64,000 nt of DNA from Nitrosomonas oligotropha (GCF_009833085.1 NZ_QRBZ01000023.1:1-64000); one strand, 5' to 3'. Positions 37,641 through 45,975 are shown, counted from the first letter of the stretch. Translations and numbers: made by a program. The notes: generated by a model from the letters alone, not told the origin.

Positions 37641-38996
37641 ATGAAATATTCAAAATGGCTGTTGCTTGCCGCGGCAAGCAGTATTTTTCAATTTGTTGCT
37701 TCCCCCGCTCCACTCCATGCCAGCAATTTAAGCAATCTAAAGAATTTCATTAAAGACAGCCGGGTGGAATTCGGCGGATGGGTGAATGGCGGTGCAACCT
37801 TTAATCCGAGTCAGTCAGACGGCTTTAATGGACCGGTTGCTTTCGCCGATCAGGCCAATCGTTTTCAGTTGAATCAATTCAACACGTTCATTCAACGTCA
37901 AGTGGTTTCCGAGACCAACAAATGGGATTTTGGCGGGCGATTCGATTTCCTGTTCGGAACCGATGCCGTTTTCACTCAAGCCTTTGGCGTACCCACTTTT
38001 GATGTTAATACCGGCGAAGCGCTCAAGCGCAGCAACTGGGATCTCGGCTTGTGTTGCGCTTCTACCAGAACCTACGGCATCGCGTTGCCGCAAGCTTATT
38101 TGGAAGCCCATGTGCCCATTGGCAGAAAAGGCATTAATATCAGGGCAGGTCATTTTTACTCCCCGACCGGTTTTGAAACAGTTCCGGCACCCGACAATTT
38201 CTTTTACACGCGCGCTTATTCTTTTAATGCCGGTGAACCTTTCACCCATACCGGTTTACAAGCCAGTTATATCATCGATAAAAATTGGTCGATTCTGGGC
38301 AGCGCCGTAACCGGCAGCGCCACCGGAGGCTGGGATGGCGGCTGGGACAAACAGCTGGGCAACTGGAGCGGAATTGCCGGTTTCACCTGGAAAAGTGACA
38401 ACCAAGCCACATCGTTCAATGCCACTGGCACTTACGGCGAAACCTCAACACACAGCAGTGAATCGTGGGGAATGTTTAACCTCGTGCTGCAACACAAAAT
38501 CAATCCCAAAACCTTACTGGTCTTGCATCATGTGCATGGGTTTGCGGATGGCATTCTATTGAACAATCTGAAATACGCCAATGTAGTCAAAGATACCCAG
38601 TGGATGGGATTGGTGACGCATCTGTACTACGATCTGACTGAAAATGTATCGATCGGATTTCGTGGCGAATGGTTTCGCGACAGAGACGGATTCCGCAATC
38701 CTTCGCCATTCCGGATCGCAGCGGCAACCAATATTGTCCATGGCGTGCCGGTAAGCTATGCGGGAAATATCAGCAACGTGACGGTTGCGCCTGCCGATTA
38801 TTACGCGGCCACGGTGGGATTGAACTGGAAAGCGGCTAAAACGTTAAAACTTCGATGGGATCATCTGAAAAAGCTTACCATCCGGCCGAATATCCGCTAT
38901 GACAGTGTGGATGCCTATCGTACTGTTGCGTACAAACCGTTCGCTGGCCATAAGGATCAGATTTTATTCACGCTGGATTTTGTGCTTCCCTTTTAA
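37641..38996 (+). CDS. Outer-membrane beta-barrel porin (BBP2/OmpL-like), 451 aa
   Basis: A Sec signal peptide (MKYSKWLLLAAASSIFQFVA, cleavage likely after LHAS) is followed by the BBP2-type N-terminus VEFGGWVNGGATFNPSQSD and a series of amphipathic strands ending in phenylalanine (DFVLPF), the usual outer-membrane insertion signal. YLEAHVPIGRKGINIRAGHF and FYSPTGFETVPAPDNFFYTR fit the family called putative beta-barrel porin-2. It probably forms a general diffusion channel. It stands alone, 205 nt from glgP. Confidence 0.8.
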   Translation: MKYSKWLLLAAASSIFQFVASPAPLHASNLSNLKNFIKDSRVEFGGWVNGGATFNPSQSDGFNGPVAFADQANRFQLNQFNTFIQRQVVSETNKWDFGGRFDFLFGTDAVFTQAFGVPTFDVNTGEALKRSNWDLGLCCASTRTYGIALPQAYLEAHVPIGRKGINIRAGHFYSPTGFETVPAPDNFFYTRAYSFNAGEPFTHTGLQASYIIDKNWSILGSAVTGSATGGWDGGWDKQLGNWSGIAGFTWKSDNQATSFNATGTYGETSTHSSESWGMFNLVLQHKINPKTLLVLHHVHGFADGILLNNLKYANVVKDTQWMGLVTHLYYDLTENVSIGFRGEWFRDRDGFRNPSPFRIAAATNIVHGVPVSYAGNISNVTVAPADYYAATVGLNWKAAKTLKLRWDHLKKLTIRPNIRYDSVDAYRTVAYKPFAGHKDQILFTLDFVLPF

Positions 38997-39067
38997 GAAG
39001 TAGCTTTAAATCAGGGTTTTGACTGGAAATCGATGTTGCAGGTTTTTTGTTGCAGGTCTTAAAGACC

Positions 39068-39090
39068 AACCACCGAAAAATTCGGTGGTT
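39068..39090. terminator. Hairpin between the convergent porin and lipoprotein genes
   Basis: AACCACCGAA (39068-39077) pairs with TTCGGTGGTT (39081-39090), a perfect 10-bp stem with a 3-nt loop. It lies 71 nt after the porin stop and just before the end of the convergent lipoprotein gene. Only short T stretches follow on either strand, so termination efficiency is uncertain. A bidirectional terminator is likely. Confidence 0.5.
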
Positions 39091-39103
39091 GTTCGTTACT
39101 TAC

Positions 39104-39559
39104 TCAAAGGCCTTTGTTCACAGAACTCTCTGGACTCTTTGAAGTGAGGTCACGATCTTGATTAGCTTTCGCTTTATTTATTACTTCGCCCTTTTGCTCT
39201 AACGCCATTTTTCTATGGAAATCAGCATGTATCTGAATTTCCCGCAAAGCCTTTTCGTATTCACGAACGTTTGCTGATGCATGCGATTGAGCTTCTAGAC
39301 CTTGTCTGCCAAAGTAATAAGGATGCGCTTCATACTCTCTGAGAACTTTTTTATTCTCCCGCAACCTTGCTTTGGTTTCTCTCCCTATATCCTCATAATA
39401 CTTAACTAGAGCATCATGATCATTATTGGAAATTCCGACTGGCGCAGCGACGGAACTCATGTGTGCGCAAGCGGATAAAATGGAAATTGTTAAGAATAGT
39501 GAAAATACTTTCAGTGCTTTTTTGATCGATTTTTTCCAATCGTATATCAATAATGTCAT
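39104..39559 (-). CDS. Putative envelope lipoprotein, helical, 151 aa
   Basis: The ATG at 39559 has a near-perfect Shine-Dalgarno (GGAGGAATTAAA). The N-terminus holds a signal with the lipobox ILSAC, after a positively charged segment KKSIKKALKVF. The mature protein is a long amphipathic helix rich in Glu, Lys, Arg and Ala (DHDALVKYYEDIGRETKARL, REYEKALREIQIHADFHRKM), probably coiled coil. I do not recognise a family. It lies directly after a small frame that supplies its Shine-Dalgarno. Confidence 0.7.
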   Translation of the reverse strand: MTLLIYDWKKSIKKALKVFSLFLTISILSACAHMSSVAAPVGISNNDHDALVKYYEDIGRETKARLRENKKVLREYEAHPYYFGRQGLEAQSHASANVREYEKALREIQIHADFHRKMALEQKGEVINKAKANQDRDLTSKSPESSVNKGL

Positions 39560-39560
39560 T

Positions 39561-39689
39561 TTAATTCCTCCAAGGTTCAGTGTAGGTTGGGAAAGCTTTT
39601 GTGTATGACAGCAATGCCATTGCACTTGACATCATAGAAACCCTCCGCGCTCGGGCGTTTGTCGAAAAAATCACGACACTTGTGATCAT
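39561..39689 (-). CDS. Possible 42-residue leader ORF
   Basis: An ATG at 39689 is preceded by a strong Shine-Dalgarno (GAAGGAGAG) at 5-6 nt. The frame runs 42 codons to a TAA one nucleotide before the lipoprotein ATG. Its 3' end contains the GGAGGAA Shine-Dalgarno of that gene, so translation would be coupled. The predicted peptide is short, Ser/Met/Ala-rich and unrecognised (MITSVVIFSTNARARRVSMM...). It may be a regulatory leader. A real functional protein is not shown. Confidence 0.35.
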   Translation of the reverse strand: MITSVVIFSTNARARRVSMMSSAMALLSYTKAFPTYTEPWRN

Positions 39690-40123
39690 ATTTCTCTCCT
39701 TCATTAATTGTGAATCAGAAAAAAAACTATAGTTTTTTTGGCAAGGAAAATAGTGCGTTTTACCCATCAAAACCACAGTTCCTGTTGTAGTTATCATTAA
39801 CCACAATCCATTCAAGGTCATGAAATATAAGACCTTTTTTCAATGGATAATAAATTTTATCATAATCAAAAATGAAAGCCAACAAAATATCTGACTTTTT
39901 TACTCGGGAATAGTTCGAGAGGGAAAAAACGGTATGAAAAACACCAAAATAACGCAGCCCACACATGCTTTGCACGCTGCTGGGTAAATGGTAATCTTGT
40001 TCAATGCCAGCCCGGTTGACTGGATATTTGGATGCTCTATTGTGCATCCAAGTCGAGGATGTTCAGGCCTTGGTTAAGATAAAAATCCGTTCGAAACAAT
40101 AAACCCGCAAAGGAGAAATTCAC
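39690..40123. other. 434-bp gap upstream of the VOC gene
   Basis: No convincing gene was found, only weak frames. An interrupted palindrome TTGGATGC / GCATCCAA (40028-40035 and 40044-40051, 8-nt spacer) lies about 70 nt before the VOC gene and could be an operator. An AAGGAG Shine-Dalgarno belongs to the VOC gene. The rest is AT-rich and probably holds the promoters of the lipoprotein unit and the VOC gene. Confidence 0.4.
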
Positions 40124-40504
40124 ATGAATAATAATCCCGTAGGATGGTTTGAAATTTACGTGCAGGATATGGATCGCGCCAAGCGTTTTTATGAATCGGT
40201 TTTCCAAACAAAGCTGGAGCGGCTGGAGAGTCCTGCGGGAATTCCGGTTGAGCTGTGGAGTTTTCCCATGATTAAAGGTCAAATGGGCGCATCGGGTGCG
40301 CTGGTGAAAATGGCGGACGGGCCATCCGGCGGAAATGCCGTACTGGTCTATTTCTCCTGTACGGACTGTGCCATTGAAGCGGCGCGCACCGCCTCTGCGG
40401 GAGGACATCTAATGCGCGAAAAAATGTCCATCGGCCCCTATGGCTTTATCGCTTTGATCCGCGACACCGAAGGCAACATGATCGGTTTGCATTCCATGCA
40501 ATAG
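40124..40504 (+). CDS. VOC-family (glyoxalase/bleomycin-resistance) protein, 126 aa
   Basis: This small metal-binding beta-alpha-beta protein starts MNNNPVGWFEIYVQDMDRAK, the typical VOC entry, and continues with RFYESVFQTKLERL, then GNAVLVYFSCTDCAIEAART and GFIALIRDTEGNMIGLHSMQ. The conserved E in the last strand region is partly replaced: the usual D-P-x-G-N is RDTEGN here. Such proteins act as glyoxalases, dioxygenases or antibiotic binders; the substrate cannot be told. An AAGGAG Shine-Dalgarno lies upstream. It converges with the truncated-haemoglobin gene over a shared terminator. Confidence 0.88.
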   Translation: MNNNPVGWFEIYVQDMDRAKRFYESVFQTKLERLESPAGIPVELWSFPMIKGQMGASGALVKMADGPSGGNAVLVYFSCTDCAIEAARTASAGGHLMREKMSIGPYGFIALIRDTEGNMIGLHSMQ

Positions 40505-40531
40505 CGTTCTACTTTCAACCGCAATAAAAAA

Positions 40532-40551
40532 CCCCGCTACACGGAGCGGGG
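40532..40551 (-). terminator. Rho-independent terminator of the truncated-haemoglobin gene
   Basis: Read on the minus strand, CCCCGCT pairs with AGCGGGG around a 6-nt loop and is followed by TTTTTT. The stem lies 22 nt after the haemoglobin stop. The plus strand has only A residues before the hairpin, so it works best for the minus-strand gene. Confidence 0.75.
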
Positions 40552-40573
40552 CATCAAACCGGCCGGAATTGAA

Positions 40574-41149
40574 TTATTTGTTACGCACCCCGGCGCGCTT
40601 TTGTTCAAGCACCTTGGCAACGGCTTTGATATCGGCTTCGCTGATACCGGCCAGCTCGGCTTGTTGACCGATGATTTGAATGAATTTTGTAATTGTTCTG
40701 TCCGGAATATTGCGCCCCTTGTGAATCTTAGGCATCGAACCGCGGCACTTATGGCCGGTATCGAGCACAGTGCCGTCATGCCGTGAAGAACCGCCCAAGT
40801 CATGATCCAGCATCATAGCCAGGCACTGCGAAATATCCACGGGGGTTTCCGTCAAATTGCCAAAGAACGATGCGATTTCACGATCGGACAATAAAGCAGG
40901 CACGGCATAGTTATGCAAAAACGCCAAAATGCCATAATACCCTCCCAACCTGGCCGCAACCGAATCGCTTCTGATCACGAGGCGCGGTTCGTCCGTGCTG
41001 TCACTGGCATCCGTTTGCTGAACGCCGGTCTTGATTTGATCGGCCATAACCGAACCGATGCCATCGATAGCAACGAGCGCGCAAATCAGAGCGATTGCGA
41101 GATATTTAACCCATTCCGGTGAAACTTGTCTTGATTGTGCAAACATCAT
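40574..41149 (-). CDS. Membrane-anchored truncated haemoglobin (group 1-like), 191 aa
   Basis: A long N-terminus with one hydrophobic helix (about residues 15-36, VKYLAIALICALVAIDGIGS) precedes the globin, so the globin domain is probably periplasmic and anchored or exported. The globin part contains GGYYGILAFLHNYAVPALLS, then LAMMLDHDLGGSSRHDGTVL and GSMPKIHKGRNIPDRTITKF. The motif H-x-G-x-x-I contains the proximal-His candidate of group 1 truncated haemoglobins, although the M-x-x-A-H pattern is modified to M-P-K-I-H. Such proteins detoxify nitric oxide or bind oxygen. GAGAGGAAATC is the Shine-Dalgarno; two adjacent ATGs are possible. Confidence 0.8.
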   Translation of the reverse strand: MMFAQSRQVSPEWVKYLAIALICALVAIDGIGSVMADQIKTGVQQTDASDSTDEPRLVIRSDSVAARLGGYYGILAFLHNYAVPALLSDREIASFFGNLTETPVDISQCLAMMLDHDLGGSSRHDGTVLDTGHKCRGSMPKIHKGRNIPDRTITKFIQIIGQQAELAGISEADIKAVAKVLEQKRAGVRNK

Positions 41150-41496
41150 GATTTCCTCTCCTGTTCATTCATTTCACGTTATTGTCTCCAGTGCGCGTTT
41201 CCGCTCTCACTGGCAGTCCGTGGAATCCCCGGAAAGTATTTTCCGGGTGCCTCCATTGCACAATACGCAGCCACGTGAAATTTGGATGCAAACCATCACA
41301 AGATTTTTGGAATTTCCGCATATTCAATCCATATACAGACACTTAAATCGCACTCGTGAGAGAAAGCCGGTTCACTCAATCATGCAGCAGTCATAGTCCG
41401 CTGCATCCAAACCGCAGATTCCTTCGTATAGGTTTGTAGAAGCGATCGCTTTCATATCGCTTGAGATAGCTCATCAACCGGAGGAGGGAAAATTTC
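41150..41496. promoter_or_regulatory. Divergent gap with a perfect hairpin
   Basis: This 347-bp region lies between the divergent truncated-haemoglobin and ABM genes and must hold both promoters. CCCGGAAA (41228-41235) pairs perfectly with TTTCCGGG (41240-41247), a candidate operator or 5'-UTR structure. No gene was found here. Confidence 0.35.
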
Positions 41497-41796
41497 ATGC
41501 CGAAGCAAACTATCAAAGTCGTTGCGCACGTCATCGCGCACACAGACAAAATTCCGCAAGTACAAACGATTTTGCAAAAAATCGTCGCGCCCACACGCCA
41601 GGAAGCTGGGTGCTTGAGCTACCAGTTATTGCACCATCGTAATAACCCCGCTACATTTTTGTTCATCGAAGAATGGACAGACGAAAATGCCATCGCCGCA
41701 CACTTCGGCACGCCGCATATTCAGCAAGCGCTGGCAGAAATAACACCCCTGCTGGCTCAGGCACCGGACATCCAGCGATACACCTTACTGGCCTGA
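41497..41796 (+). CDS. ABM-family monooxygenase/dioxygenase (YgiN-like), 99 aa
   Basis: A ferredoxin-like dimeric fold of the antibiotic-biosynthesis-monooxygenase family. It starts MPKQTIKVVAHVIAHTDKIP and contains PTRQEAGCLSYQLLHHRNNP, then ATFLFIEEWTDENAIAAHFG. The last block (E-x-W-x-x-x-x-x-x-x-x-H) is the family signature. Such enzymes oxidise quinols or small phenols without cofactors; the substrate is unknown. CCGGAGGAGGG is a strong Shine-Dalgarno. Confidence 0.88.
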   Translation: MPKQTIKVVAHVIAHTDKIPQVQTILQKIVAPTRQEAGCLSYQLLHHRNNPATFLFIEEWTDENAIAAHFGTPHIQQALAEITPLLAQAPDIQRYTLLA

Positions 41797-41836
41797 CATG
41801 TCTATTCAGCCAAATGACACTGAGGAGGAACCCGCA

Positions 41837-42016
41837 ATGGCTGCAACCGGGAGATGTGCATATCCCCAGAAAACTGGCGCGCAGCCGGTTTACCACGCCG
41901 TATTATCAGCAATTTCTGGTGTGACGGTCATTCGCTGCTTGAACCAGGAAGCGAGGAAAAATCAAACGCGAACGCATCTGATGATATATTTCAGCACAAG
42001 AAATGAACACGGTTAA
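41837..42016 (+). CDS. Possible small ORF, 59 aa
   Basis: An ATG at 41837 has a very good Shine-Dalgarno (GAGGAGGAA, spacing 6), and the frame runs 59 codons to a stop 26 nt before the sigma-factor start. The peptide (MAATGRCAYPQKTGAQ...) resembles no known family. It may be chance. A pseudogene remnant is also possible, since a different frame of the same segment reads like coding sequence (LQPGDVHIPRKLARSRF). Confidence 0.2.
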   Translation: MAATGRCAYPQKTGAQPVYHAVLSAISGVTVIRCLNQEARKNQTRTHLMIYFSTRNEHG

Positions 42017-42042
42017 TCATAATGATTAGGGTTTGATCAGCA

Positions 42043-42651
42043 GTGGCAACAAGCGCTACCAACCGCAGTGACTGTAATGCCGACGATGCGCAAATGCATG
42101 CGTGGGTCACCGCTATCGCCGGGCATGACGAACAAGCATTGGCGGAGCTATACGAAGCAACGCTGGCGCGCGTTTATGGCATCGCGCTGCGGATCACACG
42201 TAATCCGCAAGCGGCGGAAGAAGTGAGTGAGGATGTGTATTGGCAGTTGTGGCGCGAAGCGCCGCGTTTCGATGCGCAGCGCGGCAATGTCATCGCATGG
42301 CTGTTGACGATCGCGCGCAGCCGGGCATTGGATTACTTGCGCAAGGAAGATCATGCTGAACTTTGCGAGGAACCGGAGCTTCTATTAGCCCATGAGCCTT
42401 CGCACGACGGCGATCCGCAAGATTTGCTGGCGGCTACGCAGCATAATCTGAAATTAAATCAGGCGTTGCAGCAGCTCGAACCGGTACAGCGGCAATTGGT
42501 CGCGATGGCTTTCTTCCGCGGCTTGACGCACGAGGAGATCACCGTTTTCACGGGCATGGCGCTGGGCACGGTGAAGTCGCATATCCGCCGCGCCCTGAAA
42601 CAGCTGCACGAGGTGCTGGAAGACGATTTAATCAAAGGCTTTGAACGATGA
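42043..42651 (+). CDS. ECF RNA polymerase sigma factor (SigK/ChrR-linked type), 202 aa
   Basis: An extracytoplasmic-function sigma factor starting with GTG. Region 2 is ALAELYEATLARVYGIALRI, then EEVSEDVYWQLWREAPRFDA and AWLLTIARSRALDYLRKEDH. Region 4 has QLEPVQRQLVAMAFFRGLTH, then EEITVFTGMALGTVKSHIRR. It directs polymerase to a stress regulon. The next gene overlaps its stop by an ATGA junction and encodes a cupin that resembles ChrR-type anti-sigma proteins. The pair is probably a stress-response switch, with the sigma factor held by its partner. Confidence 0.93.
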   Translation: MATSATNRSDCNADDAQMHAWVTAIAGHDEQALAELYEATLARVYGIALRITRNPQAAEEVSEDVYWQLWREAPRFDAQRGNVIAWLLTIARSRALDYLRKEDHAELCEEPELLLAHEPSHDGDPQDLLAATQHNLKLNQALQQLEPVQRQLVAMAFFRGLTHEEITVFTGMALGTVKSHIRRALKQLHEVLEDDLIKGFER

Positions 42652-43490
42652 AAAAACCCTACTCATTAGACCCGGACAATCCGCAAGACGCGGAAAAAGT
42701 CGAATCGGCTTTGCTGGAGGGATTGGCGTCGTTGCAGCCGAGCACACAACAACGCGCAAAAATCCGCACACAGCTTTTTCAGCGCATTCATGCCAGCACG
42801 GCTGCGGAATCGTCGCGCATCACGGTGCGCAGCGATCAAGGCCAGTGGCGCAAGATCCGCCCCGGCGTGCGCGCCAAAACGCTGGATAAAAACAGCCGCG
42901 CTTTCCTGCTCGATCTCGAGCCCGGCGCCAGCCTGCCGATGCACCGCCATCATGAAGACGAAGAATGCGTAGTATTGCGCGGATCGGCCAGTCTCGGAGA
43001 CCTCAGAGTGAGTACCGGCGATTATCATTTGGCCCGCGCGGGCAGCCGGCATGGCAAAATCTCATCGGAAAGCGGCGCGCTGCTGTACTTGCGCGGCATA
43101 CCGGTAGGCCACACTGCGGAAGTCGCACGCGATCTGCTCACCGCGTTCCTGCCCGGCGAAGGCCGCGAATTGATCACCATCCGCGCCACCGAAGGCGAAT
43201 GGTCGGACGTAGCGCCCGGCGTCTCCAGCAAACCGTTATACGACGATGGCCATACCCACTCGGCGCTGATCCGCATCGCCGCCGATGCGTGCTGGACCAC
43301 ACCGCAACCGTTACTCGCGCACGATGAAGAATGCCTGTTGCTCGAAGGCGATGCATTCTTCGGCGATACGTTGCTGCGCAGCGGCGATTGGCAACTCGCG
43401 CCGGTGGGCTGCGAATCCCGCCCGATCTCGACCGGCAAAGGCGCATTGATCTTCATGCGCGGCGCGTTGGACAACCGGCAATCGCTCTGA
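42648..43490 (+). CDS. Double-cupin ChrR-like putative anti-sigma factor, 280 aa
   Basis: Two cupin modules in tandem: about residues 60-150 and 180-275. The first has LEPGASLPMHRHHEDEECVV with the metal-ligand cluster His99, His101, His102 and Glu106. The second has the same frame (LLAHDEECLLLEGDAFFGDT) but only His225 remains, so it may not bind metal. Each copy has the pattern W-x-x-[IV]-x-P-G-V and ends [LI]-[YF]-[LM]-R-G. Unlike classical ChrR, the N-terminus (residues 1-57) lacks an H-x3-C-x2-C zinc motif, so release of the sigma factor is probably sensed by the cupin. The ATG overlaps the sigma gene's stop. Confidence 0.85.
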   Translation: MKKPYSLDPDNPQDAEKVESALLEGLASLQPSTQQRAKIRTQLFQRIHASTAAESSRITVRSDQGQWRKIRPGVRAKTLDKNSRAFLLDLEPGASLPMHRHHEDEECVVLRGSASLGDLRVSTGDYHLARAGSRHGKISSESGALLYLRGIPVGHTAEVARDLLTAFLPGEGRELITIRATEGEWSDVAPGVSSKPLYDDGHTHSALIRIAADACWTTPQPLLAHDEECLLLEGDAFFGDTLLRSGDWQLAPVGCESRPISTGKGALIFMRGALDNRQSL

Positions 43491-43535
43491 AGACTCCCGC
43501 GCAATAACTTGAAAAACAATCATTGAGATTTATGC

Positions 43536-44429
43536 ATGCGTATCGGTATTGATCTGGGCGGTACAAAAATAGAAGGCGTGGTGCTCGACCGCAGCGGCAA
43601 CGAGCTGCTGAGAAAGCGCGTGGACACACGGCAAGCGGAAGGTTATTCCGCCATCCTGCAAACCCTGCGGCAACTCGTCCGCGATCTGGAAGCGGAAGCC
43701 GGTACACGCTGCCCGGTCGGTATCGGCACGCCCGGCGCCATTTCGGCGGTAACCGGCAAGATGAAAAATTCCAATACCGTTTGCCTGAACGATCAACCGC
43801 TGCTGGAGGATTTGCAGAACATATTGGAACGCCCGTTGCGCATCGCCAACGACGCCAATTGCTTCGCCCTGAGTGAAGCGCTGGACGGCACAGGCAAAGG
43901 TTACGGCGTGGTGTTCGGCGTCATCATGGGCACCGGCGTGGGCGGCGGCATCGTGTTCAACGGGCAATTGCACCCAGGCCGCCAGCACATCGGCGGCGAA
44001 TGGGGGCACAATATCCTGGAATGGAATGGGCCGGACTGCTACTGCGGCCAGAAAGGTTGCGTCGAGACCCTGATCTCCGGCCCCGGCCTGGCCGCCGATT
44101 ATCACCGACACGGCGGCAATCGCGCATTCAAAGCCAACGATATCGTAACTTTAGCAGCCCAAGGCGATGCCTTGGCGGAAGCCGCCATGCAACGTTTCTT
44201 CGACCGCTTTGGCCGCGCCCTGGCGATGGTCATCAACATCCTCGACCCCGACGCCATCGTATTGGGCGGCGGACTTTCCAACATCGACCGGCTCTACAGC
44301 GAAGGCCGAAACCGCGTCGCGCATTACGTGTTCAACGACCAGCTCATCACGCCGATTCTGAAAAACATCCACGGCGACAGCTCCGGCGTACGCGGCGCGG
44401 CGCAATTGTGGCGGTGCGATGAGATTTAA
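43536..44429 (+). CDS. ROK-family sugar kinase (fructokinase/Mak-like), 297 aa
   Basis: This kinase phosphorylates a free hexose with ATP. The ATP motif is MRIGIDLGGTKIEGVVLDRS. The sugar and Zn-binding region reads QHIGGEWGHNILEWNGPDCY then CGQKGCVETLISGPGL, that is the ROK consensus G-x-x-G-H with C-x-C-G-x-x-G-C-x-E. An end motif PDAIVLGGGLSNID is present. Length and motifs resemble the fructokinase Mak / NagK group, and fructose, mannose or N-acetylglucosamine are all possible substrates. It follows the cupin gene by 45 nt and may be in the same operon. Confidence 0.9.
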   Translation: MRIGIDLGGTKIEGVVLDRSGNELLRKRVDTRQAEGYSAILQTLRQLVRDLEAEAGTRCPVGIGTPGAISAVTGKMKNSNTVCLNDQPLLEDLQNILERPLRIANDANCFALSEALDGTGKGYGVVFGVIMGTGVGGGIVFNGQLHPGRQHIGGEWGHNILEWNGPDCYCGQKGCVETLISGPGLAADYHRHGGNRAFKANDIVTLAAQGDALAEAAMQRFFDRFGRALAMVINILDPDAIVLGGGLSNIDRLYSEGRNRVAHYVFNDQLITPILKNIHGDSSGVRGAAQLWRCDEI

Positions 44430-44433
44430 ACAA

Positions 44434-44497
44434 TTATAGGGTGGATAAATATTGCTTCATCCACTATAACTAGAGAATCCGGTGGACACCATCCACC
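44434..44497. repeat. Cluster of three 12-bp repeats
   Basis: A short sequence TTATAGGGTGGAT occurs at 44434-44446, its imperfect complement ATCCACTATAA at 44459-44469, and a second complement ATCCACCTATAA at 44491-44502. The first two form a hairpin. A further GGTGGA/TCCACC pair (44481-44497) gives a second hairpin. The arrangement resembles REP/boundary-type palindromic elements found after operons in many proteobacteria. It can act as a weak terminator for the kinase gene. Confidence 0.5.
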
Positions 44498-44689
44498 TAT
44501 AAAACTGGCTTCTGGCAACACGTTTCAGCCGGTGTACGATCCCTCTCAAATTCAATAACCAAACTTGCATAGGTCTCTATGCGTAGCGCCATTATTCCAG
44601 CAGATTAAGATAACTCATTACCCATTAATCGGATTGACATCAGGTTTTTCCCCGACTATTCTGAAGTCTGACTTTGGATTAGCCGGAAC

Positions 44690-45919
44690 ATGGACAAAAA
44701 TATCACACGCACTCTCGGTAAAGCGATTTTAGAAGCGAGTTCTCGCTTTAAAGTCATTTTACTAACCGGACCACGTCAGGTTGGCAAAACCACGCTATTG
44801 CAAGATATCCGGGAACCATCGCGCACTTATATCACGCTGGACGATCTCTCCCTGCGCATGGCCGCGCAGCAAGACCCGGCAAGCTTCATCGACAGACTGA
44901 ATCTTCCGGTTCTGATTGATGAAGTACAGTACGCACCGGACCTGTTTCCTTACATCAAAATGACGGTTGATAAAACCAAACAAAATGGACTGTTTTGGCT
45001 CACAGGATCGCAACAATTCGACATGATGAAGAATGTCACGGAATCGCTGGCGGGACGCGTCGCGCTGCTGCAACTGCAAGGCATTTCATTAGCGGAAGAA
45101 CAAGGCCGTAGCGACGATCCGCCATTTCTGCCCGATCTGGTATTACTCAAATCCCGCCAGAAAACCGCAAAACCGCTAACCGTGCCGGAAGCCTATCACA
45201 AAATATGGCGCGGCTCGTACCCGGACATGGTGGCGCAACGCAACGATCAGCACTGGGAACAATTCTACAGTTCCTATGTTTCCACGTATATCCAGCGGGA
45301 TGTGCGGGAGTATCTGAATATCAACGACACAGCCGCTTTTCACAAATTCATGCAAATTGCCGCCGCGCGCACCGGCCAACTCATCAATTATGCGGATATG
45401 GCAAGGGATACCGGCGTCAGCGAAGTGACGATTAAAACATGGCTGAATGTTCTGCACGCCTCCGGGATTGTCTACTTACTCCAGCCCTATTTTAACAACC
45501 GCACCAAACGGCTGGTCAAAACACCCAAACTGTATTTCATGGATACCGGTCTTTGCGCTTATTTGACTGGCTGGTTGAATGCCGATGTTCTGGAGCGCGG
45601 CGCAATGTCAGGCGCGATATTGGAAACCTGGGTTATCACGGAAATCATCAAGTCCTACTTGCATCATAGCCGCAGCCCCCGGATCTATTTCTACCGCGAC
45701 AAGGAAAAGCGGGAAATCGATCTGCTTATTGAGGAGAACGGAATACTCTACCCAGTCGAAATCAAAAAAACCGCTGCACTTCACAATATGAAATTTAAAG
45801 GATTTAGCATGCTCGAAAACCTCAACACGCCGGTTGGGCATGGCGGAGTGATCTGTTTTGCGAATACCCTGATACCGGTATCCGATAATGTGGATGCGAT
45901 ACCGATGGGGTATTTGTGA
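44690..45919 (+). CDS. AAA ATPase with DUF4143, 409 aa
   Basis: A P-loop ATPase with Walker A GPRQVGKTT at residues 27-35, Walker B in VLIDEVQYAPDLFPYI, and a sensor stretch FWLTGSQQFDMMKNVTES. After the AAA part the DUF4143 domain contains YADMARDTGVSEVTIKTWLN, a helix-turn-helix-like segment, and a PD-(D/E)XK-like end (REIDLLIEENGILYPVEIKK), where D and E-x-K suggest a nuclease fold. Such proteins are common, of unknown role, and often linked to mobile or defence genes. No partner gene is next to it except the TIR operon, which converges on it. Confidence 0.85.
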   Translation: MDKNITRTLGKAILEASSRFKVILLTGPRQVGKTTLLQDIREPSRTYITLDDLSLRMAAQQDPASFIDRLNLPVLIDEVQYAPDLFPYIKMTVDKTKQNGLFWLTGSQQFDMMKNVTESLAGRVALLQLQGISLAEEQGRSDDPPFLPDLVLLKSRQKTAKPLTVPEAYHKIWRGSYPDMVAQRNDQHWEQFYSSYVSTYIQRDVREYLNINDTAAFHKFMQIAAARTGQLINYADMARDTGVSEVTIKTWLNVLHASGIVYLLQPYFNNRTKRLVKTPKLYFMDTGLCAYLTGWLNADVLERGAMSGAILETWVITEIIKSYLHHSRSPRIYFYRDKEKREIDLLIEENGILYPVEIKKTAALHNMKFKGFSMLENLNTPVGHGGVICFANTLIPVSDNVDAIPMGYL

Positions 45920-45975
45920 TCAAAACTCCGGTCTATGGCGCTTTGCTTGATTCGCTCCACAGAACCGAAAAACCG

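Noticed and set aside
39760-40047. 95-codon minus-strand frame in the gap before the VOC gene
   Set aside because: No Shine-Dalgarno, no recognisable domain, ends in the leader region. It is likely chance.
44434-44497. CRISPR-like repeat
   Set aside because: Only three short copies in mixed orientation without regular spacers and no cas genes.
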